Of a stretch of DNA of 21,527 bases, positions 1 to 7,161 are shown piece by piece. The position numbers and the translations under genes are program-made. Source of the stretch: JAJTFW01 sp964534995 (GTDB taxonomy: Bacteria > Bacteroidota > Bacteroidia > AKYH767-A > OLB10); NCBI GenBank assembly GCA_964534995.1, contig CAZHSC010000062.1:1-21527 (forward strand). Direction: 5' to 3'. The notes beneath the pieces are model-generated. The model was not told the origin of the DNA and did no database searches. It saw only the letters and a program-made list of their open reading frames with translations. Position 1 is the first letter of the stretch. Each line of letters starts with the position of its first letter.

Positions 1-49
1 AATACCACCTTAAATTTACATCATGTTTGGTAAACTTTATGCTGACGAT

Positions 50-409
50 CTACAGGGTTCCTCCACCGCTGACAAAAAGCACAACATTGTTAAGCCATGG
101 TTCCAGATTAAAATTATTAAACCACCATCCGGTTCCACCCGATTGTAAAATAAATGATGGTTGAGCAGGAATTTGCAACACTTTATATGCTAATAATTTT
201 CCTGAAGTATTATTCCCGCTATTAAACATGTTCGATAAAAAAATGAAGTCTATATTGGGTGAAGGAGCGCATGGTGCCAAAGACTGTGAATTGATAATTA
301 AAGGTTGGAAGGAACATAAAATCAGGAATAGAATTTTGATATTAAATAACCTTCCATTTTTATAATGTAACGAATTGAACGAATCCTTTCGATTTCTTGG
401 ACAAAGCAA
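50..409 (-). CDS. Short putative secreted protein, possibly a truncated gene
   Basis: Unrecognised 119-residue reading frame. After a basic N-terminal stretch of about 25 residues there is a hydrophobic segment (IKILFLILCSFQPLIIN) followed by a plausible signal peptidase site near NSQS. The mature part is rich in N, S, G and W, which suits an exported Bacteroidota protein. It ends in a TAG, but the same frame stays open after that stop to the left edge of the window (about 16 further codons), so this may be the 5' part of a longer gene broken by a nonsense mutation. No enzyme motif is visible. The start is uncertain because the signal-like segment begins well inside the frame. It is AT-rich compared with the genes to its right. 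Confidence 0.35.
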   Translation of the reverse strand: MLCPRNRKDSFNSLHYKNGRLFNIKILFLILCSFQPLIINSQSLAPCAPSPNIDFIFLSNMFNSGNNTSGKLLAYKVLQIPAQPSFILQSGGTGWWFNNFNLEPWLNNVVLFVSGGGTL

Positions 410-1011
410 CTCTATCAGCGAATCAACACTCTTTAAGTAAAAGCTTAATCGTAAATTACTTGCGGGGAGGGGGGGGGATAGATTGGTTTTTCATTGAAGT
501 TAAAATTAGGTGAAACCAAAGGTACTCAATACTTTCTCTATCTTCATTAAAATATTTACTTCAATTAAAATAAAGTTATAATTCCTCAACTATTAGCAAC
601 GAATAGCATCTTTTATTCGTCTTAGACACCATTCAAACCTATCCTCTCCTCATGCCCAATCTTCAAACTTCGCCTTTTCATCGCTTTAAGACGAACAATT
701 TGAGAATTCTCAGACTTTGATATGCCAAACCATTCATGTTGATACGAAAGGCACTGCTCTCTTTTAAAAACATTACTCTCTATCGTAAGCAAGGAGTTAC
801 CTACTCTACACTTTCGTTTCAAAAAAGTGCTATCTACGAAAATCAAACCTAATCACATTTCCCAATTCCCCTCATTCGTGCTTTCGCGAATTCTCGGATT
901 CGTACCTGCCGACAGGCAGGCAGGTTTCGTAACCCTCCTTGAACTTGTAATACTTACCTTAAATATCTGAAATTTTCTACTTATTTACCATTTCCATTCC
1001 CCTAACTATCT
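410..1011. other. Gene-poor 600-bp region upstream of lysS
   Basis: AT-rich, low-complexity DNA with no convincing gene. It includes a run of nine G at 469-477 and a GC-rich palindromic element near 904-925 (listed separately). A 74-codon minus-strand frame at 622-846 has no start context, motif or signal peptide that would make it credible. Confidence 0.5.
904..925. repeat. GC-rich REP-like palindrome
   Basis: ACCTGCC and its complement GGCAGGCAGGT flank a 4-base loop, making a short hairpin in otherwise AT-rich DNA. A related CAGGCAGG-containing palindrome lies near 14454-14475. Such CCTGCC/GGCAGG elements are scattered between genes in many Bacteroidota genomes (family knowledge). Function unknown. 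Confidence 0.45.
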
Positions 1012-1019
1012 TAATTTTG
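1012..1019 (+). promoter_or_regulatory. Putative -7 box of lysS (TAATTTTG)
   Basis: An exact match to the Bacteroidota -7 consensus TAnnTTTG lies only 5 bases before the lysS ATG. No good -33 TTTG box is seen at the usual distance. If used, transcription would start at or next to the start codon, giving a leaderless or nearly leaderless mRNA. Confidence 0.45.
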
Positions 1020-1024
1020 CCTCC

Positions 1025-2746
1025 ATGAGTCACAACCTTTCCGAACAGGAACTTCTTCGCCGCCAAAGTCTTGAGGAACTCTATAAACTGGGTATCAACC
1101 CCTACCCTGCCGAATTATACCCTGTAAACACCTGCGCCGCCGATATTCACGAAGGCTTTGAAAAAAAACCGGAATCCTTTCAGGAAGTAGTGATTGCCGG
1201 CCGTATCATGAGCCGCCGCATCATGGGCAATGCCTCTTTTGCCGAGTTGCAGGATGCCAGCGGGCGCATCCAGGTGTACATCCGCAGGGATGATATATGT
1301 GCGGGAGAAGACAAAACATTATACAACACTGTATTTAAAAAACTGATTGATGCCGGTGATATCATCGGGGTGAAGGGATACGTTTTCAAAACACAAACCG
1401 GGGAAACTTCCGTCCATGTGCGTGAATTTTCGCTGCTCACCAAGTCGCTGAGACCGCTCCCCGTTGTAAAAGAAAAAGACGGAGAGGTGTTCGACGCCTT
1501 CAGCGATGCCGAGCAGCGCTACCGTCAGCGCTATGTGGATTTAATTGTCAACCCACAGGTGAGGGAAACCTTTATCCGGCGTACGCAGCTGGTGAACAGC
1601 ATCCGTCAGTATCTCGGCGGGAAAGGCTATCTGGAGGTGGAAACACCCATCCTTCAGCCCTTGTATGGTGGTGCGGCTGCGCGGCCTTTCAAGACCCATC
1701 ACAATACGCTCGATATGACACTTTATCTGCGTATTGCCAATGAACTTTACTTAAAAAGACTGATTGTAGGGGGATACGACGGTGTATTTGAATTCGCCAA
1801 AGACTTCCGCAACGAAGGCATGTCACGCTTTCATAATCCTGAATTTACACAGGTAGAATTATATGTTGCCTATAAAGATTATTACTGGATGATGGAGCTG
1901 GTGGAGGAAATGGTAGAGAAAGTTGCTCTTGATCTGCATGGCACTACTGAAGTACAGGTGGGAGAAAATATCATCAATTTCAAGCGCCCCTGGAAGCGAT
2001 TCACCATGTACGAAGCGATACAGCATTTTACCGGCGTGGATATTTCGGAGATGACAGAGGCGGAGATGCGTGCAGCCGCAATTAGTCTGGGTGTGGAAGT
2101 GGATGATAGCATGGGCCGCGGAAAACTTATCGACGAAATTTTCGGTGCTCACTGCGAGCATAAATTGATCCAACCTACCTTCATCACCGACTATCCCGTG
2201 GAGATGAGTCCGCTGGCAAAGAAACACCGCAGCAAGGAAGGCCTTGTAGAGCGCTTTGAAGCCATCTGCAATGGCAAGGAAATCTGCAATGCATTCTCTG
2301 AACTGAATGATCCCATCGACCAGCGCGCGCGCTTTGAAGAACAGCTCGAACTGGGTAAACGCGGCGATGAAGAAGCCATGCAACTGGACGAAGATTTTCT
2401 CCGGGCCATTGAATACGGCATGCCGCCCACAGCGGGGCTGGGCATCGGCATCGACCGGCTTTGCATGATCATGACCAATTCGCCATCCATTCAGGATGTG
2501 CTCTTCTTCCCGCAAATGCGTCCGGAAGCAGCCATCTCCTCTTTCGAACATGAAACGGCACACCTGGAAGGCATACCCTCGCCCTGGGATGACGTACTCC
2601 GCAAAATGGGCATTCAGACCCGTGACCAGCTGAAAGCCATCAACCCAAATAAATTATTCAACGACCTTGGCGGAATGCGTAAAAAACTGAAACTGGATGC
2701 CACCATGCCCAGCCTTGAAGAGGTGAAGGGATGGAGTGGCGCCTGA
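1025..2746 (+). CDS. lysS: Lysyl-tRNA synthetase (class II)
   Basis: Charges tRNA-Lys with lysine in the cytoplasm. The 573-residue protein has an OB-fold anticodon-binding domain (about residues 55-140) and a class II catalytic core: motif 1 around 200-212 (GYLEVETPIL), motif 2 around 260-275 (DFRNEGMSRFHNPEFTQ) and motif 3 at 471-480 (GLGIGIDRLC). After the point where shorter bacterial LysRS end (FFPQMRP, about 494-500) there is a C-terminal extension of about 73 residues. I associate this extension with Bacteroidota LysRS. The start is supported by the usual N-terminal SEQELLRRQSLEEL helix. A DinB-like gene follows 30 bases after the stop and may be co-transcribed. Confidence 0.97.
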   Translation: MSHNLSEQELLRRQSLEELYKLGINPYPAELYPVNTCAADIHEGFEKKPESFQEVVIAGRIMSRRIMGNASFAELQDASGRIQVYIRRDDICAGEDKTLYNTVFKKLIDAGDIIGVKGYVFKTQTGETSVHVREFSLLTKSLRPLPVVKEKDGEVFDAFSDAEQRYRQRYVDLIVNPQVRETFIRRTQLVNSIRQYLGGKGYLEVETPILQPLYGGAAARPFKTHHNTLDMTLYLRIANELYLKRLIVGGYDGVFEFAKDFRNEGMSRFHNPEFTQVELYVAYKDYYWMMELVEEMVEKVALDLHGTTEVQVGENIINFKRPWKRFTMYEAIQHFTGVDISEMTEAEMRAAAISLGVEVDDSMGRGKLIDEIFGAHCEHKLIQPTFITDYPVEMSPLAKKHRSKEGLVERFEAICNGKEICNAFSELNDPIDQRARFEEQLELGKRGDEEAMQLDEDFLRAIEYGMPPTAGLGIGIDRLCMIMTNSPSIQDVLFFPQMRPEAAISSFEHETAHLEGIPSPWDDVLRKMGIQTRDQLKAINPNKLFNDLGGMRKKLKLDATMPSLEEVKGWSGA

Positions 2747-2776
2747 TTTTAAAGTGCTGACAAACATACCCGCCGG

Positions 2777-3247
2777 ATGCTGACAAAAAAGCTTTCCTTT
2801 ATCACTGAAGAACTGGGGAATTATATTCCGTCGCAGGCCCTGGTGAATCCTGAAATTTCCTCGGCTCCTGTGGGTTGGCATATCGAACACGCCCTGCTGA
2901 CCATTGACAGGATTGCCGAAGCTTTAAAAAAATCGGAACCCGGCAACTATACCAGCTCCTTCCGTCTTGCGCGCCTGTTGGCTTTTACTTTAAATAAACT
3001 TCCACGGGGAAAAGCAAAAGCCCCCGGCATTGTACAGCCACAGTCTTTCGATGAAGCGCATCTGCTGGCGCATCTGCGGAAGACACAAGGGCAGATCCTG
3101 GAATTGCCCGCATTGCCGTTGGGTAAATTTTTTAAGCACCCTTATTTTGGCAATCTCAAACTCAAGCCCGGCATCCGTTTTCTTGAAATCCACACCCGGC
3201 ACCACCTGGAAATCGTGAAAGAAATTAGCGCGGGCGGCCTTCGGTAA
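2777..3247 (+). CDS. DinB/DUF1569-like putative metal-binding protein
   Basis: This 156-residue protein fits the DinB-like four-helix bundle family, members of which use a histidine triad for a divalent metal. Visible signatures are GWHIEHALLTIDRI near residues 33-46 (H35, H38), KHPYFGNL at 120-127 and RFLEIHTRHHLEIV at 134-147 (H139, H142, H143). This arrangement matches DUF1569/DinB_2 members of Bacteroidota as I know them. There is no signal peptide, so it is cytoplasmic. The substrate is unknown; some relatives are thiol-dependent transferases. It starts 30 bases after lysS with no terminator between, so read-through from lysS is likely. Confidence 0.7.
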   Translation: MLTKKLSFITEELGNYIPSQALVNPEISSAPVGWHIEHALLTIDRIAEALKKSEPGNYTSSFRLARLLAFTLNKLPRGKAKAPGIVQPQSFDEAHLLAHLRKTQGQILELPALPLGKFFKHPYFGNLKLKPGIRFLEIHTRHHLEIVKEISAGGLR

Positions 3248-3439
3248 TTGTCCCTTGCATTTTACCCGGTTTTACCTGCCTTTATGGCCGGAATATCAAC
3301 GTCACCGCTGTGATCCCTCTCGCCGGTCACGAAAAAAGGCAAATCCCTGTATGCGTGCTGCCGGAATCACAAGGATAAAGTATGACAGGTATTTTACCTT
3401 TTCACGACATCATCATCGGAAAACGGCCGGCGTTTTGAC

Positions 3440-3447
3440 TACTTTTG
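3440..3447 (+). promoter_or_regulatory. Putative -7 box of the M28 peptidase operon (TACTTTTG)
   Basis: An exact TAnnTTTG match lies 19 bases before the ATG at 3467, in the 219-bp gap after the DinB-like gene. It predicts a short leader of roughly 15 bases. A -33 box is not clear. Confidence 0.45.
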
Positions 3448-3466
3448 CGGAATACCACATCACATT

Positions 3467-5152
3467 ATGAATAATAAATCAGGATTAAGAATATCCCTGT
3501 TGGGACTGGCCCTTGCCTGTTCAGGTATCGTACATGCGCAACTGGACAGTTCACGGGTAAGGCCTTTGATTAAAAAGCATATTTCCACTCTTGCCTCCGA
3601 CGAATTCGGGGGACGTGAACCCGGAACAAAAGGCGAAGAGCTGGCCAGAAACTATATCATCAAAGAATTTAAGGAAATCGGCCTGCTTCCAAAAGGTGAA
3701 AATGGTTTTCTTCAACCCTTTACATTCACTAAAAGCCTGAAAACAGGACCCAAATCAAAACTGGTGATCGGCAATTTGTCGTTTAGTGCAGGACAGGTAT
3801 TTTATCCCCTTGCCTATTCCGCCAATGCCAGCGCCAAAGGAACAGGAGTACCCGTTGGTTTTGGTATCCATGCCCCAGCATTAGGGCACAATGACTACGC
3901 CAACCACCGGGACCTGAAAGGAAAAATTTTCATCATAGACCCGAGTACCCCCGATAAGGGAGGACCTCATTCAAAGTTCGCCGAATTTGCCGACCTGCGA
4001 ACACGGATAGATACCGCTATCGCACGCGGAGCGGCAGGCATTCTCTTTTACACCAACGATAAGGAAATGAAAGAGCCCACGCTACAGGCAAAGATGAGAA
4101 TTACACCCTGTTCCATTCCGGTACTTTACCTGATTCGCGATAAAACGGTTTCTTTTCAAGCGGACCAGCCGCTGGAAATTGACATGACGGCGCAAATCAT
4201 AAAAGAGGAAGCCACAGGAAACAACGTACTCGGCTTCATTGATAACAAGTCCGAAAACACCGTAATCATCGGAGCCCATTACGACCACCTCGGGCACGGA
4301 GGAGAAGAATCCCTGTATCGTGGCGAACCGGCAGTGCATAACGGAGCCGATGATAATGCCAGCGGTGTTGCGGGAGTAATTGAACTGGCGCGCTACTTTA
4401 AAAACAAAGGCCCTAAAGGCAACAACTACCTGTTCATGGCCTTTTCGGGTGAAGAAAAAGGATTACTGGGTTCGGGGCACTTCACAAAAAACGCCACCAT
4501 TGACCTGGGCAAAGTGAACTACATGCTCAACATGGATATGATCGGACGCTTAAAGCCCGATGAGCCCGTACTGATTGTAAGCGGTGTAGGCACCTCTGAT
4601 GCATGGAAGATCACCATGGATTATATCAAGCCGCAAAGCATGAAAATCAAAACCACCGAATCCGGTGTAGGGCCTTCGGATCATACCTCCTTTTACCTGA
4701 AAAATATTCCGGTATTGCATTTCTTCAGCGGTACCCATAATGACTATCACAAACCCAGCGATGACGAAGCCCTGATCAATTATCCGGGACAACTGGATAT
4801 TATGAATTACATGATAGCGCTGGTTGAAAGCCTTGATGACAAGGGAAAAATCGCCTTTGTAAAAACCAAAGAAGAAAACAATGAAGACGCTCCCCGCTTT
4901 AAAGTTACGCTGGGCGTTGTTCCCGACTATGCCTTTGAAGGCGAAGGGATGCGTATTGACGGAGTAAGCGACGGCAAGCCGGCAGCCAGGGCAGGCCTGT
5001 TGGCGGGTGACATTGTAAAGCAGATCGGCGAATACAAAGTGATGGACATGATGAGCTATATGAAAGCGCTGGGTAAATTTTCAAAAGGTGAAAAAGCAGC
5101 GGTCACCATCCTCAGGGGAAAAGAAGAAAAGAAAATCGATGTGGAATTTTAA
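3467..5152 (+). CDS. Exported M28-family metallopeptidase with PDZ domain
   Basis: Predicted zinc amino- or carboxypeptidase acting outside the cytoplasm. An N-terminal signal peptide (LLGLALACSGIVHA, cut near residue 24) precedes a lid or PA-like region (about 100-240). The M28 core carries the usual ligands: H271 in AHYDHLGH, D295 in NGADDNASG, the E329-E330 pair in FSGEEKGLLGSGH, D357 in NMDMIGRL and H428 in HNDYHKPSDD. A PDZ domain (about 475-560; AARAGLLAGDIVKQIGEYKV) closes the protein, which has no type IX sorting tail. At 561 residues it is full length for this architecture. The next gene begins 9 bases downstream, so the two are probably one operon. Specificity cannot be read from the sequence. 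Confidence 0.92.
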   Translation: MNNKSGLRISLLGLALACSGIVHAQLDSSRVRPLIKKHISTLASDEFGGREPGTKGEELARNYIIKEFKEIGLLPKGENGFLQPFTFTKSLKTGPKSKLVIGNLSFSAGQVFYPLAYSANASAKGTGVPVGFGIHAPALGHNDYANHRDLKGKIFIIDPSTPDKGGPHSKFAEFADLRTRIDTAIARGAAGILFYTNDKEMKEPTLQAKMRITPCSIPVLYLIRDKTVSFQADQPLEIDMTAQIIKEEATGNNVLGFIDNKSENTVIIGAHYDHLGHGGEESLYRGEPAVHNGADDNASGVAGVIELARYFKNKGPKGNNYLFMAFSGEEKGLLGSGHFTKNATIDLGKVNYMLNMDMIGRLKPDEPVLIVSGVGTSDAWKITMDYIKPQSMKIKTTESGVGPSDHTSFYLKNIPVLHFFSGTHNDYHKPSDDEALINYPGQLDIMNYMIALVESLDDKGKIAFVKTKEENNEDAPRFKVTLGVVPDYAFEGEGMRIDGVSDGKPAARAGLLAGDIVKQIGEYKVMDMMSYMKALGKFSKGEKAAVTILRGKEEKKIDVEF

Positions 5153-5161
5153 GGGACCTCA

Positions 5162-5926
5162 ATGATGCATACCTTAACGGCATCCATAAAAGGCAGGGCG
5201 GGAAGTATCCTCCCTGCTTTTATTTTTTCATGGCTTCCGCTTTGTATAGCCTTGCTGGCGATGCCCTCGCTTTCGGGGGCGCAACAGCTGATTACCGTAA
5301 GCGGCAAGGCCATGGACAAAGACTTTCCCGCGCTCCTGCTGGAACAGGTAATGGTCATCAACCTGAGGACCCAGCAGGGGGTATTCGGAAATACGGACAA
5401 TACCTTCCGGGTAAAAATTGATAAAAACGATACGCTGATTATAACGGCACTGGGTTACCGTTCGGATAAAATATGTTTTCGCGATTCGGTATTCCGGGAA
5501 GAATGGGACATCATTGTTCCACTAAAAAAAATAAGTATCACTTTACAGGAAGCCACCGTGTTCATCCCGCGTAACCTGAACCGCATCGAAGAAGACATTA
5601 AAAAACTGGGTTATTCGGCCAAAGACTACCGGCTGAGCGGTGTGGATGCCTGGCAAAGCCCCCTCACCGCCCTGTATCAGGCTTTCAGCCGCAAGGAACG
5701 CAGCAAACGGAAAGTGGCTGAGTTGATGAACGAAGATAAACGAAGGGAACTCCTCCGTGAAGTGCTGGCAAATTACAGCAGAGCCGGACTCATCGATTTA
5801 CGCTACAACGAATACAACGCTTTTATTGATTACCTCGGACTGAACGATTTCCTGCTGCAGTCCTTTACACAATATGAACTCGCGGTTTTTGTAAAGGAGA
5901 AGTATTTCAATTATATGGCGCCCTGA
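5162..5926 (+). CDS. Exported carboxypeptidase-regulatory-like domain protein
   Basis: This 254-residue protein has a hydrophobic leader ending near SGAQQ (about residue 41) and then a beta-sandwich-like segment (about 42-135). The segment has the plan of CarboxypepD_reg-like domains: ITVSGKAMD, then TQQGVFGNTDNTFRVKI, LIITALGYRS and LKKISITLQEATVF. In Bacteroidota this domain usually sits at the N-terminus of TonB-dependent receptors or surface proteins. Here no barrel follows, only a charged helical region (about 145-254). It is likely periplasmic or anchored to the outer membrane. The start could be either of two adjacent ATG codons. It lies 9 bases after the M28 peptidase, suggesting a shared transcript. 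Function unknown. Confidence 0.7.
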   Translation: MMHTLTASIKGRAGSILPAFIFSWLPLCIALLAMPSLSGAQQLITVSGKAMDKDFPALLLEQVMVINLRTQQGVFGNTDNTFRVKIDKNDTLIITALGYRSDKICFRDSVFREEWDIIVPLKKISITLQEATVFIPRNLNRIEEDIKKLGYSAKDYRLSGVDAWQSPLTALYQAFSRKERSKRKVAELMNEDKRRELLREVLANYSRAGLIDLRYNEYNAFIDYLGLNDFLLQSFTQYELAVFVKEKYFNYMAP

Positions 5927-5990
5927 TTTTAGCGGGGCAAGTCCCGGCTTCTGCATGAAAAGAGGATAGCTGTAATTTTATCCGGAAGTA

Positions 5991-7076
5991 TTAGGATACG
6001 GTTTCCTTAGTTTCCTTCACCGCGACCGTATTGCCCAGGAACATGGACAATGCCTCCCAGCCCGGCATGCGGTCGGACACCAATTTTAAAATGGCGGCAA
6101 AAGGAATGAAAAGGATCATGCCGGAGGCGCCCCAGATCACTCCTCCCACAACGATGACGATGAGGGTAGCCAGTGTATTCAGTTCCAGACGCTGGCCCAC
6201 CGCCCAGGGGAAAATGATATTTGCTTCCAGGTACTGAACAAAGGCAAAGAGGGCGATTACACCCAGCGGATACCATATCTCTCCATAGGTGACCCAGGCA
6301 TAAGTGATGGGCATAATGCTGGCAATGATGATGCCTACATAAGGGATAAACGTCATCACGGCGGTGAGGTAACCAAAAAGAAAAGGGTAAGGTATTCCCA
6401 TGAGCCATAAGCCCAGCGAATTCAAGGTGCCGACAATGGCATAGACAAACGCCATCCCTTTGATAAATTTGAAATACGCATGTATGGACAAATGGATGAC
6501 TTCCGTCGCCTTGGTTCTTTGTGATACGGGTAGCAGCAGGTACAGCATTTCAACGAGCCTGCCTCTGTAAAATAAAATCAGAAATGCGTAGATGGGGATC
6601 AGAATCAGGATGGCAACATTCACAATGAACGACTGAAGGGTAGTTCCCACCATGCCGAAAGAAGACCCCACCGCATTGTTAAATGTTCCTTTAAACCAGG
6701 CAATCACCTCTTCATTGCTGAGGCCGAAACGTGCTGCCAGGTAATTTTCAATGGCCAGCAGCAGCTCGCTCAACTTCGCTTCGATGAGCGGCCATTCGCT
6801 GAAAATAGACTGCAACTGCAAACCGAATATCAGCATCAGCAGCGCTAAAAAGGCAGTTATAAAAACAAGACCCGCCGCGATGGCCAGTCCCCTTTTCACA
6901 CCTTTGCTCTCCATATAGTGACAGGCCGGGTATAACACAATACTGATAAATAAAGCATAGCCCAATGGTATGAACAAGGTACTTCCTATGTGAAGTATCA
7001 GACCTGTAAAAAGAATCGCTCCTGTAAAATAAAAAAATGGCGCGAAAACGGGTCCTTCAGGATTTGCTGGTTTCAT
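5991..7076 (-). CDS. AI-2E family transporter (PerM/YdiK-like permease)
   Basis: Integral inner-membrane protein of 361 residues with about seven or eight hydrophobic segments. Family hallmarks are a central soluble stretch (about 90-145), FIPYVGIIIASIMP near 265-278, and the C-terminal pattern EANIIFPWAVGQRLELN followed by GGVIWGASGMILFIPFAAILKLV. The family was named for autoinducer-2 export, but members have varied roles such as sodium/proton antiport, so the substrate here is open. It converges on the preceding gene with 64 bases between the stops. Its start lies only 4 bases after a near-match -7 box (TACTTTTA, 7088 to 7081 on the minus strand). Confidence 0.9.
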   Translation of the reverse strand: MKPANPEGPVFAPFFYFTGAILFTGLILHIGSTLFIPLGYALFISIVLYPACHYMESKGVKRGLAIAAGLVFITAFLALLMLIFGLQLQSIFSEWPLIEAKLSELLLAIENYLAARFGLSNEEVIAWFKGTFNNAVGSSFGMVGTTLQSFIVNVAILILIPIYAFLILFYRGRLVEMLYLLLPVSQRTKATEVIHLSIHAYFKFIKGMAFVYAIVGTLNSLGLWLMGIPYPFLFGYLTAVMTFIPYVGIIIASIMPITYAWVTYGEIWYPLGVIALFAFVQYLEANIIFPWAVGQRLELNTLATLIVIVVGGVIWGASGMILFIPFAAILKLVSDRMPGWEALSMFLGNTVAVKETKETVS

Positions 7077-7080
7077 GAAG

Positions 7081-7088
7081 TAAAAGTA
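7081..7088 (-). promoter_or_regulatory. Possible -7 box of the AI-2E permease (TACTTTTA)
   Basis: One mismatch from TAnnTTTG, on the minus strand, 4 bases before the start codon. The position mirrors the lysS box and again implies almost no leader. Confidence 0.3.
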
Positions 7089-7104
7089 CTTGAAAAAGCG
7101 AAAA

Positions 7105-7134
7105 TGAAAAAAGCCCGGATATTGGTCCGGGCTT
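7105..7134 (-). terminator. Intrinsic terminator of the M4 protease gene
   Basis: Perfect 9-bp arms AAGCCCGGA (7111-7119) and TCCGGGCTT (7126-7134) enclose a 6-base loop. On the minus strand a T6 run (plus 7107-7112) follows the stem, about 28 bases after the protease stop codon. This is a textbook Rho-independent terminator for minus-strand transcription. It also separates the protease from the divergently placed promoter of the permease. Confidence 0.88.
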
Positions 7135-7161
7135 GATATTTATCATTGCTCAGCAATCCGC

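Noticed and set aside
622..846. A 74-codon minus-strand frame upstream of lysS
   Set aside because: Basic, no motif, no promoter or signal peptide, and in low-complexity AT-rich DNA. Not strong enough to call.
1859..2563. A 234-codon minus-strand frame
   Set aside because: Antisense to the lysS catalytic core. Its residue composition is that of a mirrored coding sequence, with no motif.
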